Source: Botryococcus braunii (taxonomy: Eukaryota > Chlorophyta > Trebouxiophyceae). From it: a stretch of DNA of 64,000 nucleotides. Of the stretch, positions 1-9,756 are shown in pieces. Under the pieces are notes generated by a model. It was given only the letters and a program-made list of their open reading frames with translations, was not told the DNA's origin and made no database searches. Made by a program: the position numbers and the translations under genes. Position 1 is the first letter of the stretch. Each line of letters begins with the position of its first letter. The DNA lies in assembly GCA_002005505.1 (NCBI GenBank), contig MVGU01001020.1, forward strand, positions 135,001-199,000. Direction: 5' to 3'.

Positions 1-163
1 GTCTTCCTTTGATCACATTACTATTGTGAAGGGAGACTGAGCTCAATCGATTGACTTGGATGATTGGCCTAGAATCGAACCTTTATCCAAAAGTGGACGT
101 TAACGCGTATATTAGATTGGTCAACAAGTCTGGTTTATGGCTTCGTGATCGGGGCAGCAGGTC
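1..163. other. Unassigned sequence at left edge
   Basis: No coding region, RNA gene or recognisable repeat end is visible here. The one open frame (51-260) runs into the duplicated block that follows and has no recognisable domain. Confidence 0.4.
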
Positions 164-720
164 AGACATTCAATGGAGTATTCTCCAAGCAAGCTTGCTT
201 ATCAAGCAAGCTTGTTATGTGTCTCACCTGCGCATCCTTATGTTCGGCATGCGTTCGTAACTGTGTTGAGAACTTTCCGCATGCTCATTAAATCGGTAAG
301 CCCCGACTAGTGAGAAGCGTGTATCACTTAGTCTTTAATCATTTGTTGAACCCAAAGCATTGACAAGTAGTACTGGTACAGGTGATTGTGATCATGTCAT
401 TCGACATCCATCATCTGTGAATGGTAACACCATCGGCTTTGGTTTGCAGGAAAGAGTAATCAAGTGGTGCACGTTTAGTTCATATCTTTATTTGCACGTC
501 TCGATGCATTTCCTTTGTAATAGACATTCAATGGAGTATTCTCCAAGCAAGCTTGCTTATCAAGCAAGCTTGTTATGTGTCTCACCTGCGCATCCTTATG
601 TTCGGCATGCGTTCGTAACTGTGTTGAGAACTTTCCGCATGCTCATTAAATCGGTGATTGTGATCATGTCATTCGACATCCATCATCTGTGAATGGTAAC
701 ACCATCGGCTTTGGGTTGCA
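164..720. repeat. Mosaic direct duplication
   Basis: Two interleaved direct repeats are seen. A 134-bp unit at 164-297 recurs at 522-655 (offset 358). A roughly 68-bp unit starting at 381 recurs at 653-720 (offset 272). In the second copy the two units abut, while in the first they are separated by about 80 bp of unique sequence. Each 134-bp unit also contains a nested palindrome built from AAGCAAGCTTGCTT. The copies are almost identical, so the duplication is recent. No gene is supported in it. Confidence 0.85.
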
Positions 721-1074
721 GAACCCACAGAGTCAAACGCGGCCACGCCCCCAGATACCACACCGGCATTGACTGCGTGACACGGCGGAGTGTAATTACT
801 GGTGGAGACAGGGTTACGACTCAGGGCATCAGCTACATAACTAAAAAAATATATATCCCATTGGACTTACCACTAAATTTCATCCCAATGAAATTGGAAT
901 CAAGAAAGAAACTCAGCCCAACGAGCTTCTGTCGCTAACTATAAGTGACGCTGGCTAAGAGTAGGACGCGAGCCCAGGCGGGTGGGGCACCATGCTCTAA
1001 GACGGCCTAGAACACCGGAGCCCCTTCACAAAAGGAGACACAGAATGAGTGCATGACACTACAGCCAGGATTTT
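721..1074. other. Intergenic sequence, nothing recognised
   Basis: No domain, LTR end or RNA motif is recognised between the duplication and the decayed retroelement fragment that follows. Confidence 0.4.
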
Positions 1075-1290
1075 CTATTCACCGGTGGCGTAGTAGACCT
1101 CCGCAGGTGTAAAGCATCGGCTTTCAAAGGCAATTGGACGACCATTAAACTCAGAATCAAGGTCATGCATCTGTAGCTGCTTCGAGTCTTTCTGAGACAT
1201 AATACGGAAAGCCATGCAAGGGGCGTTGGTCAAAGCCAGATTTAGGGCTTCAAAGCAGAGGCGCAAAGGGGCAGACCAGTCCCAGAGCAC
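1075..1290 (-). pseudogene. Decayed Ty3 RT/RNase H connection fragment
   Basis: The minus-strand frame reads as the join between reverse transcriptase and RNase H of a Ty3 polyprotein. It contains FEALNLALTNAPCMA, which matches the usual 'lxxALtxAPvLa' helix, followed by GRPIAFESRCFTPAEVYYATGE, which matches 'GrPvAyeSrrLtpaErnYpttE'. About 20 residues that do not belong to the family lie between them. A stop follows the TGE, and no protease, polymerase core or integrase flanks it. It is a fossil scrap of an older element. I can assign the family but not which element in the window it came from. Confidence 0.65.
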
Positions 1291-1439
1291 GTCTTTGCAA
1301 GGACGGTGCAGACAGGAACGTAGAGTTAAGAAGGAACTTGCGGATATAGCTGATTAAGCCCATGACTTACCACAGATTGTTCGGGTTTGATAAGTACCTT
1401 CAGCTGTTGGTGTACCGGCCAGGGTCACCAGTACTGTCA

Positions 1440-1448
1440 CCACACACA

Positions 1449-1535
<87 letters not shown>

Positions 1536-1541
1536 ACACAC
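1440..1541. repeat. (CA)n microsatellite, left part
   Basis: Nearly pure CA dinucleotides with a few interruptions. The tract resumes on the far side of GypA1 at 4530, so it was the insertion target. Open frames over it encode only Cys-Val or Thr-His repeats and are not genes. Confidence 0.97.
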
Positions 1542-1744
1542 TGTAGTGTTGGGATGCAATAGGAGGCAGACGAAGACGGAAAGGCAGATTAGATGATTAC
1601 ATTGGCTGATCTCAAAGTCTCTTAAATGCGCTTAGCTGAGCCGTCAAGACCAACCCACTGAAGTAAGGCTCGGTAACGAGATGTCGAACTGCGATCGCAG
1701 TGACCTTCGATTGCACCGCCGCTACTCAGGACGATGCGGTTACA
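1542..1744 (-). repeat. GypA1 3' LTR
   Basis: 203 bp, aligning with 4318-4529 at near-identity apart from a short indel near the U3 start. In element orientation it begins TGTAACCGC and ends CACTACA. Confidence 0.9.
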
Positions 1745-1757
1745 TCTCCCCCCACCT
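1745..1757 (-). promoter_or_regulatory. GypA1 polypurine tract
   Basis: On the minus strand GGTGGGGGGAGA directly precedes the 3' LTR, the position of the plus-strand primer for reverse transcription. Confidence 0.8.
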
Positions 1758-2387
1758 CAAGTCTCTGGCCGTCCTCGGACAGACCATACTACAAGCATTA
1801 TACAACTGCATGCTGTCTCAACACAACTGAGCTACAATGATCCCTGTGGTACCACAAGGGCCCGTGTGGATGATCACTGAGCTATCTAGTACCTGAGTAG
1901 TGACCAACTACTCCGCCATGAAGGAATAGCAGTGAGGTGATCAGTCTCACAACTACCCAACAAGACGTGGACTGGTGACGATGCCCGACTCGTCTGGACC
2001 GCTCCCATAAGCCATGGTCCTAGCAACTATCACGAACTGCTCTTGGGGTTAGCGTGTAAGTGAGTAGCTATGGCATCCGTGGGCCACGCACACACACCCC
2101 TCGGCTGATGAGACCCTCCAGTAGACTGGTACTCATCGACGCAGGGCTGCAGTCCCTGTACGACGCTGTTGTTACATGCAAGGTCACTGCCCCGCTTAGG
2201 ATGACCCATCTGATGTGCCCATTCATATGCAACCAGGAAAGTCAACGCGTTCCCCGTTACACGTTACTCCTTTCATGCTGACGCTTTGATTACCGTAATA
2301 AGCTGCTTTTTGGAATTTTGGGCTTCCCCCCCCCCCCCCCCTCTTACCTCAAGAGGGGCACCGGCCAGGCGAAGGCGGGTGTGTAGG
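1758..2387 (-). other. GypA1 3' untranslated region
   Basis: This is the stretch between the chromodomain stop and the PPT. It holds a 16-base poly-C run near 2327-2342 and no supported gene. Confidence 0.5.
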
Positions 2388-2996
2388 TCACTTCAACCCA
2401 TTCCTTGCCTTATAAGCTGTCAACATGGCACGGGTCTCCGCATTATGAGCAAAGTTCGATACGGGCTCCCAGGAATTATCGCTGCCTGGGTATCCAACCC
2501 ACTTCACCAAGTAGAGGTATTGGGGTTTGCCTTTGCGAGACGGATCATCGTGGGACTTCTTCGCGTTCACATGACGTCACCTTACCTTGTGCCCAACGAT
2601 GTCCTCAACTTCATAAAACATGTCACCGTCGATGACTGGGGGTAATGGAGTCGGCTGAGGCATCTCTGTGCCTGGCTGCTCGGGTGGCTTGTACGGCTTG
2701 AGTAGACTGACGTGAAACACATTGTGCCAACGGAGTCCTGGTGGTAGTTCCAACTTGTAGGCGACATTACCCACTCGCGATGGCACAGTGAATGGACCAA
2801 CGAACTTTGGCAGAAACTTGGTGCTGAGCACTGAGCGTCGACCGGCGTTGCGTGTCGATAAGAGAACCTTGTCTCCTTCATGATACACAACTTCACGTCT
2901 GTGCTTGTCATACTGCTTCTTCTGGCGCTCCTGTGCTGTCTCAATATAACCACGGGCTTGCACCCATAACTTCTCACGTTGATGTGCTGCTTGCAA
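2388..2996 (-). pseudogene. pol: GypA1 integrase C-terminus plus chromodomain
   Basis: Frame 2577-2996 carries the integrase C-terminal GPF/Y-type module. It reads YDKHRREVVYHEGDKVLL, then FLPKFVGPFTV, VAYKLELPPGLRWHNVFHVS and LLKPYKPP, and ends in a YEVEDIVGHKVR linker. A frame change near 2570 leads to 2388-2570, which reads YLYLVKWVGYPGSDNSWEP, a canonical chromodomain with aromatic and W residues. In known chromoviruses this module directs integration to marked chromatin. The DDE catalytic core that should precede it is deleted, so no active integrase could be made. Confidence 0.85.
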
Positions 2997-3084
2997 ACAT
3001 GCTTGAGCTGCCCGAGTCTGCTCTTGAATACGCTGACGTCAGAGGAACATTTGAAGAAATGTTCCTCTGACAAAATCCACATGT

Positions 3085-3294
3085 CTAAATGTACTTTTTG
3101 ACTTGGGTGTACAATCCTTGCCAATGAAAATGCCGTTCAATAAGATCCTTGGTCTTGGTCAAGCCGCCATGGCCTCTGCATGGTGGGCTGTGATAATTCG
3201 AAATGATGAGCGTGCGTAACGCTAAGTTGTGCGGTACGGATATAACCAATGATTCGCGGGGCTGGATGTACCATATGCCATCATGCTGTACCAT
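3085..3294 (-). pseudogene. pol: GypA1 integrase zinc-binding (H2C2) fragment
   Basis: The frame reads IWYIQPRESLVISVPHN and then the H2C2 pattern SPPCRGHGGLTKTKDLIERHFHWQGL. This is the Ty3 integrase N-terminal domain that binds cDNA ends. The two cysteines of the H2C2 motif and all of the catalytic core are missing. The sequence jumps to the integrase C-terminal module below 3060, so an internal deletion removed about 250 codons. Confidence 0.8.
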
Positions 3295-3339
3295 ATTACT
3301 GACGTTGTCAGGGTTGGCATAAAATGAATCCGCTGCGTA

Positions 3340-3996
3340 CTATGCTCGTAGACGAGACACGAAGTCATTAGTAATAGACGGTCCCATAGGGATCCGTACT
3401 GGATCAAAAACTGCATCACGTGGTCGAGCTGCTACTTTCTGCTTCTTGCTATGATGTGTCGCTGCCCGCGCTGGAACATCCGGGTGGGTCCCCTGTGGTG
3501 GGACCTGACCTCCCGTATGGGTGGACTGAGTCCCCTGTGGTAAGGCCGGGTCCCCTGTGTGGGTGGACACCGCTCCCTCGACCACGCTCCCCTGTGGTAG
3601 GGACGAATCCCCCCGTGTGGGTGGAGCGGGCCGTGAGACCCCAGTTGCCCTAGAGCGAGTAGTAACTGCTATCTGAATGCTGTCATTCATGGCCTGCAAC
3701 AATGCTGGTGATCTGCTCAAGGGATCCGCAACGGTCGTGCGGCACGTCTCACATTTCCATTCCAAGTGGAAGCGTGACAAGAATTCATACCATCTGACGT
3801 GTCGTCTGGATAACACTTGCTTGTCTTGGAAGAATGTATTCGGAATGTGGTCTGTAATGATGATCACTTTCTCTGCTGGCTGCCTTGATCTTATCTGTTT
3901 CCTTGAACCAATAAGGCCCTTGTTCTGCGAGCTTCTGTGCCGAGGCGTAGAAGAAATGAAGTTTATCCCACTGCTCACGAAGGATCTGCCCATCAA
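3340..3996 (-). pseudogene. pol: GypA1 RNase H remnant and linker
   Basis: Near the start the frame shows VIIITDHIPNTFFQDK, the RNase H 'TDHxxNTFL' block. It continues VLSRRHVRWYEFLSRFHLEW and TTVADPLSRSP, the conserved 'SRRxxRWxEFLsrF...NVADPLSR' tail that ends RNase H. A Pro/Gly-rich linker with repeated THTGG/PPQGT units leads toward integrase. The N-terminal half of RNase H and all of RT are deleted, joined upstream to gag out of frame near 3890. Confidence 0.82.
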
Positions 3997-4282
3997 AGTC
4001 GCGCGCGCGAGAAATCATGGCGTCATTCACATTATTTGAAGTCTCGGTGACGAGGCGATTTGGGACCCAATCTGACTTGTAGAGTGACGGGTTGATGGCC
4101 TGCCAGATGGACTGTTTGGCGAGCAGATGCTTTCGTTGTATGTCGAGGACCTTTGCCTTGAAGACTATGTCGTCTCTGAAGTCATGTAATTTTGCAGTCA
4201 TGATGTTCTCTGCCGTCGGAAGGAAGCCGAAGTTGAAGCCTCTATATACATCTGGAAGATCGGACTCTTTGGACCCGCTCAT
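3880..4282 (-). pseudogene. gag: GypA1 gag N-terminal fragment
   Basis: It starts with ATG (MSGSKESDLPDVYRG) about 20 bp downstream of the PBS and runs about 130 codons of helical, charged sequence without a CCHC knuckle. It then fuses out of frame to RNase H sequence. The position directly after the LTR/PBS makes this gag. Sequence alone would not identify it. Everything from mid-gag to mid-RNase H has been lost. Confidence 0.6.
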
Positions 4283-4299
4283 TTCTTTGAATCGCTCAC

Positions 4300-4315
4300 C
4301 CCTAGACCGATACCA
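4300..4315 (-). promoter_or_regulatory. GypA1 primer-binding site
   Basis: On the minus strand TGGTATCGGTCTAGG lies 2 bp inside the 5' LTR. The TGGTATCGG start is shared with GypB and GypC. Confidence 0.6.
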
Positions 4316-4317
4316 TA

Positions 4318-4524
4318 TGTAGTGTAGGGATGCAATAGGAGGCAGACGGAGACGGAAAGGCAGATTGGATGATTACATTGGCTGATCTCAAAGTCTCTTA
4401 TATGCGCTTAGCTGAGCCGTCAAGACCAACCCACTGAAGTAACGCTCGGTAACGAGATATCGAACTGCGATCGCACTGACCTTCGATTGTACCGCCGCTA
4501 CTCGGGACGAGTCCTCGAGCGCGG

Positions 4525-4529
<5 letters not shown>
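4318..4529 (-). repeat. GypA1 5' LTR
   Basis: 212-bp partner of 1542-1744, followed by the resumed (CA)n tract. Confidence 0.9.
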
Positions 4530-4599
<70 letters not shown>

Positions 4600-4629
4600 C
4601 TCTCTCTCTCTCTTGTAGGAGTGACATCG

Positions 4630-4691
<62 letters not shown>
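4530..4691. repeat. (CA)n-(CT)n and (TA)n microsatellites
   Basis: The CA tract interrupted by GypA1 continues from 4530 and passes into CT repeats near 4597. After about 18 bp of unique sequence a pure (TA)n tract covers 4631-4691. Confidence 0.97.
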
Positions 4692-4707
4692 TAGGAGGAA
4701 GCTGCGG

Positions 4708-4764
4708 ATAAGGCGGTGGGATATGGAGTTAAGGCGGTGGGATCTGGAGTTAAGGCTGTGGGGT
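4708..4764 (+). repeat. 21-bp tandem motif, left copy
   Basis: Two to three tandem copies of TTAAGGCGGTGGGATATGGAG, the last one diverging to TTAAGGCTGTGGGG. The same motif occurs at 5706-5750 and, inverted, at about 8025-8060. It flanks the AT-rich coding segments on both sides. Confidence 0.8.
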
Positions 4765-4779
4765 AAAGCAATTAGATAA

Positions 4780-5201
4780 TATTTTAAAAAAGTATAGAAG
4801 AAATATTTAAATTTAGAAAACTAGGTAAAATTATAAACTCTGAAAAAATATATAATTCTGAGATATCTACTTTTACTTGTTTTGGTTCTGCAGGACAGAT
4901 AGGTAGATCTTGTTATATTATAAAAACATACCACTCAATGATTATGATTGAAGCAGCTATTTTACCTAAAGATGAAACTTATGAATATCCTTTACTATAT
5001 TTTTTGCAATTAGATTTAACTAAGTTAGATGCTATAATTATAACACATGCTCATGTAGATCATGGAGATTTTTTCCCTGCAATATATAAGGCAGGTTATA
5101 AAAGTCCTGTTTTTATGACAAAACCTACACAAGCATTGCTAGTAGCTCAACATTTGGATATTTTTAAACTTAACAGTAATTTTATGTGTTTACAGGTATG
5201 A
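4780..5201 (+). pseudogene. Beta-CASP/metallo-beta-lactamase nuclease fragment, left copy
   Basis: The frame is open from about 4800 and includes an ATG at 4938, but that ATG lies inside the domain. It reads FTCFGSAGQIGRSCYIIKT, the first strand and 'GxxxEVGRSC' loop of beta-CASP nucleases. It then reads LDLTKLDAIIITHAHVDHGD, the metal-binding HxHxDH motif, and YKAGYKSPVFMTKPTQALLV, which resembles 'gYxGpvymThPTqA' of CPSF73/INTS11 and archaeal aCPSF. In these families the domain cleaves RNA. Only the first third of the fold is present. After FKLNSNFM the homology ends and the frame stops. The metal ligands are intact here but not in the right copy. The fragment has no introns and is AT-rich, unlike anything else in the window. 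Its source is unknown. Confidence 0.72.
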
Positions 5202-5229
5202 TTTCATATTTGAGATTATATTTATCTAA

Positions 5230-5625
5230 GAATTTAATAATATAATCTATAAAAGTTAATAATTCTTGTCTTTTTACAAGTCTAATTTTGAAATTATTAT
5301 TAAAAGTTTATTTAAATAAGAAATTTTACAGAAAAATTTAATTTATGTAAATTATTAAGATTAGCCTGATTTTTATAACAACTTATAATTAAAATAAGTA
5401 AATCTATTAAACTTCAACTAGTCAACATTTTAGGTAATAAAATTTGATGACCTGGTGTATCTACAATATGAAAACTATATTCATTATCATAATCAGGCTC
5501 AACTATTTGCAAACCTTTATTAGGTTTAAACAAAACAGTTTTTGCTAGAGAAAGGCAGAGTAACTTTCAGTATGCTTATTTACCAGAACCAGATATACCT
5601 GAATATAATTATTTAGGTTTATAAA
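5230..5625 (-). pseudogene. P-loop GTPase fragment (DTPGH motif)
   Basis: The minus strand shows, in order and in shifting frames, GISGSGK (P-loop-like), then DNEYSFHIVDTPGHQILLPKM (G3 DxxG, at 5447-5461), then LIDLLILIIS. A G4-like KLLIIISKLDL and a helix QELLTFIDYIIKFLDKYNL follow. The spacing fits a small G domain. DTPGH is typical of translation factors such as IF2/eIF5B, whereas the short spacing and the terminal helix recall the SRP receptor beta subunit. Several stops and at least one frameshift make it non-coding today. It converges tail-to-tail with the nuclease fragment, so unrelated gene pieces are joined here. Confidence 0.5.
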
Positions 5626-5705
5626 CTGCCTTTTGTAGATTTTCCTGAAACAATATACAACAGATTTGAAACGGTTTTAGGTAAAGTTAATTCAAAACCT
5701 AATTT
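5626..5705 (+). other. Short AT-rich open segment, unidentified
   Basis: The plus frame reads VDFPETIYNRFETVLGKV with coding-like composition. It lies between the GTPase fragment and the next 21-bp motif array. I do not recognise a family and the piece is too short to assign. Confidence 0.3.
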
Positions 5706-7409
<1,704 letters not shown>

Positions 7410-7429
7410 ATATATACATAATTTAATAT

Positions 7430-7640
7430 CTTTCTGTAAAATTTCTTATTAATACAAAACTTTTAATAATAATTTCAAAATTAGACTTGTAAAAAGACAA
7501 GAATTATTAACTTTTATAGATTATATTATTAAATTCTTAGAAAAATACAATCTCAAATATGAAATCATACCTTTTTCTAAAACTTGGCACATAAAATTAC
7601 TGTTAAGTTTAAAAATATCCAAATGTTGAGCTACTAGCAA
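7430..7640 (+). pseudogene. GTPase C-terminal fragment, right arm
   Basis: The plus strand reads KLLIIISKLDL (G4-like), then in the next frame VKRQELLTFIDYIIKFLEK and YNLKYEIIPFSKTWHIKLLL. This could hold the G5 strand (IIPFSK). It is the inverted counterpart of 5200-5330. It overlaps the antisense tail of the nuclease frame, so one of the two readings here is accidental. The GTPase reading is the better supported. Confidence 0.42.
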
Positions 7641-8019
7641 TGCTTGTGTAGGTTTTGTCATAAAAACAGGACCTTTATAACCTGCCTTATATGTTGCAGG
7701 TAAAAGATCTCCATTATCTACATGAGCATGTGTTACAATTATAGCATCTAACTTAGTTAAATCTAATTGCAAAAAATATAGTAAAGGATATTCATAAGTT
7801 TCATCTTTAGGTAAAATACCTCCTTCAATTATAATCATTGAGTGGTATGTTTTTATAATGTAACAAGATCTACCTATCTGTCCTGCAGAACCAAAACAAG
7901 CTTGCTTAAGTAAAAGTAGATATCTCAGAATTATATATTTTTTCAGAGTTTACAATTTTACCTAGTTGTTTTCTAAATTTAAATATTTCTTCTATTTTTT
8001 TAATATTATCTAATTGCTT
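7600..8019 (-). pseudogene. Beta-CASP/metallo-beta-lactamase nuclease fragment, right copy
   Basis: Inverted copy of the 4780-5201 fragment. The upstream frame is longer here and reads a helical QLDNIKKIEEIFKFRKQLGK before NSEISTFT. A 10-bp insertion containing AAGCAAGCTT at about 7896-7905 then breaks the frame before GSAGQIGRSC. The metal-binding motif is degraded, reading HAHVDNGD instead of HAHVDHGD. Both lesions show the copy is dead. The frame continues after FKLNSNFM only through antisense GTPase sequence. Confidence 0.68.
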
Positions 8020-8073
8020 TACCCCACAGCCTTAACTCCATATCCCACCGCCTTATCCGCAGCTTCCTCCTAG

Positions 8074-8418
8074 TATCCCCCAGCTTCCTGCCCATATCAC
8101 CCGGCTCAAGGAAAGTAACTTTTCTTCCTTCTTTTTTCGAGTGGGATTTGAACCCATGTCCTCCTCGAGGGCAGTGCTGGCAGCATACTACCTATCCGCA
8201 CTTTCGGACAAAGAGTTACATTGAACCTTGTATATGTACTGCAGAGCCTGCTTCCTCCCGCTATTACAGCCGAATGTTTCACAAACAATGTCTTTAACGC
8301 AAAAAATCAATGAAAGGTTATAAGTCTGTATCAAAGCAGGGGTTTGTGGGTTCCCTTGATCGCTTTTTATCATTCCGACGGTGAACACCGCTCGGATTCC
8401 CGATCTCAGTAGATCACG
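8074..8418. other. Flanking sequence with a tRNA-like B box
   Basis: No protein gene is seen. On the minus strand GGTTCAAATCC (8144-8154) is a perfect Pol III B box within a T-arm-like hairpin. About 70 bp upstream lies GCGGATAGGTAG, reminiscent of a D-arm. The acceptor ends do not pair, so this is not a usable tRNA gene. It may be a tRNA relic or SINE piece. The last five bases, TCACG (8414-8418), are the left TSD of GypA2. Confidence 0.35.
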
Positions 8419-8454
8419 TGTAAGAATAGTGCAATTAGAGGGTTTAGGAAGTGA
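8419..8454 (-). repeat. Inverted 36-bp U5 end at left border of GypA2
   Basis: Exact reverse complement of 26041-26076, the last 36 bp of the GypA2 LTR. It starts with TGTAAG directly after the TSD. Confidence 0.88.
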
Positions 8455-8630
8455 AGGGTTAATGCTCAAAAAGTGCTCCTTTGTCAAGCGTTGGACTCTG
8501 TTTTTAGGTCATCTCATTGGGGCGGATGGTATCCGTGTAGATGACCAGAAAGTGCGTTCAGTCTTGGATTGGCTGCAACCTAATGATGTAACACAAGTCC
8601 GATCATTCTTGGGTCTTACCAATTACTTTC
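8455..8630 (+). pseudogene. pol: GypA2 RT thumb fragment
   Basis: The frame reads LMLKKCSFVKRWTLFLGHLI, then GADGIRVDDQKVRSVLDWLQ and VRSFLGLTNYF. This is the Ty3 RT thumb region ('lkKCsFa...yLGHviG.dGi.vdp.Kv..i..w..P....lRsFLGlanYyRrFi'). It is cut after NYF by the AT-rich insert and resumes at 8869 with RRFIQGYATLAAPL. CTTTC (8626-8630) is the insert's left TSD. The catalytic YxDD region and all upstream domains are missing because of the truncation at 8455. Confidence 0.85.
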
Positions 8631-8863
8631 CAAATTGTTTTAAAATAATACTACACAGATGGTTTTTACTTTTATACTTTATTTCCGGTAATATTATTTC
8701 TATATCCTGTTTTGTTATAGGTTTATAATTTTCAATAATTAAATTCAAATCTGTTTTTTTAGTTTCATTTAATTTTAAAATTACATCTTTAATTAAAAAA
8801 TTTGATTGGTTTATAGTAATTTCCTGATTTTTTAAAAGTTTCATAATTTTTAAAGTTAAGTTT
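8631..8863 (-). other. AT-rich 233-bp insert with continuous open frame
   Basis: Flanked by CTTTC (8626-8630 and 8864-8868). One minus-strand frame is open across almost the whole insert (M at 8844, MKLLKNQEITINQSNFLIKD to ILKQFGK). Its Lys/Ile/Asn-rich composition resembles the AT-rich block at 4765-5705 and differs from the Ty3 host. I do not recognise the family. No inverted repeats, poly-A or LTR ends are visible, so it is not an obvious transposon. A captured fragment of AT-rich coding DNA fits best. The frame is partial at both ends. Confidence 0.6.
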
Positions 8864-8868
8864 CTTTC

Positions 8869-9035
8869 GGAGATTCATACAAGGCTATGCCACACTGGCT
8901 GCCCCCTTGCATACGCATACTAAGCCTAAATCTCCCATCGTCTGGACCACTGAATGTGAATCTTCTTTTCATGGTCTCAAACATGCTCTCACGTCCGCAC
9001 CTGTACTTAAAGCACCTGATTTTTCCAAGCCTTTC
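8869..9035 (+). pseudogene. pol: GypA2 RT-RNase H connection fragment
   Basis: After removal of the AT-rich insert the frame continues RRFIQGYATLAAPL, then ECESSFHGLKHALTSAPVL and KAPDFSKPF. This is the Ty3 RT connection up to the start of RNase H. It is cut by CopX1 after SKPF. CTTTC (9031-9035) is the TSD of CopX1, and the frame resumes at 16138 with TVISDASGFGMGGVLLQ. Confidence 0.87.
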
Positions 9036-9736
9036 TGTAAAAGGTTATGCGCAGTGGCGTATCCTGTAAGCAAGCAGACAGGTCGTAAGTTCGTGCCTCT
9101 CCAGCTACAGTCCTTGACGACTGTCTGCTCTTTAGACACATGCAACTGCATGAACAAGACTGGCATCCTTATGTCCCCAGTATCTTTCCAAACCAGTTCC
9201 GTTACATGTTGATCTGTCAATGAGCATCTACACACGGATAAGCTCCTGACGGCTGAAAGCAAGTACCTTCCTATACTCAATCAAGACTCCGTCCCTTAGC
9301 TGTTTGGGAGACTTGATTGTACACTAAGATGGTTCACTTACAAACAAGCAATCAAACATGAACACATTACCAATACACACCCTGCGTCACCGCACCTGTA
9401 AGCAAGCAGACAGGTCGTAAGTTCGTGCCTCTCCAGCTACAGTCCTTGCCGACTGTCTGCTCTTTAGACACATGCAACTGCATGAACAAGACTGGCATCC
9501 TTATGTGCCCAGTATCTTTCCAAACCAGTTGCTCGACTATGCGGTGATCGCAGCTTTAATAGTCCTTTCACACTAATGCGTAATCTAGATCAGATTGTAC
9601 CTTATGTTCGAAATAGACCTCATCCGAACGTGTCTTGAGGTACCTTATGTGGATAGTGAACCCGTATCCTAGTAATGTACATTTGAAGATCACCTAAAGC
9701 ACAAGGCATTCTATAATGTATGTTCACAACTCAACA
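9036..9736 (-). repeat. CopX1 3' LTR
   Basis: 701 bp. In element orientation it starts TGTTGAGTTGTGAACATAC and ends GCGCATAACCTTTTACA. A 134-bp segment is repeated inside it (9065-9198 and 9397-9530). Two CATAAGGTAC motifs lie in U3. Confidence 0.95.
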
Positions 9737-9751
9737 CTTCCCCTTGCCTGC
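9737..9751 (-). promoter_or_regulatory. CopX1 polypurine tract
   Basis: Minus strand GCAGGCAAGGGGAAG abuts the 3' LTR. The identical sequence precedes the CopX2 3' LTR. Confidence 0.85.
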
Positions 9752-9756
9752 ATGCT

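Larger units (their letters stand above)
1542..4529 (-). mobile_element. GypA1: internally deleted Ty3/gypsy chromovirus in (CA)n
   Basis: The element is bounded by direct LTRs (1542-1744 and 4318-4529). Its ends are TG/CA, and CACAC lies on both outer sides, although this TSD is ambiguous inside a CA repeat. In its own direction the order is 5' LTR, a PBS-like TGGTATCGG, gag start, RNase H, integrase zinc domain, integrase C-terminus, chromodomain, PPT and 3' LTR. Protease, nearly all of RT and the DDE catalytic core are gone. At about 3 kb it cannot supply its own enzymes. Its chromodomain is close to that of GypA2, so the two are related families, although their LTRs have diverged. Confidence 0.9.

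Noticed and set aside
164..655. A CRISPR array or telomeric repeat
   Set aside because: Only two copies of a long unit with unequal spacing. This is a eukaryotic segmental duplication.
1354..1562. Cys-Val and Thr-His repeat proteins
   Set aside because: They read across the (CA)n/(TG)n tract only. The same applies to 4388-4627.
3420..4039. Plus-strand genes within GypA1
   Set aside because: Antisense to RNase H and gag of the minus-strand element. No domain is recognised.
4938..5201. A bacterial-type RNase J or intact hydrolase gene
   Set aside because: Only the first third of the fold is present, the frame starts inside the domain, no promoter or ribosome-binding context is seen, and the neighbours are retrotransposons. 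It is called a fragment.
8128..8225. A functional tRNA gene on the minus strand
   Set aside because: The B box is perfect, but the acceptor stem does not pair and no proper anticodon loop forms.
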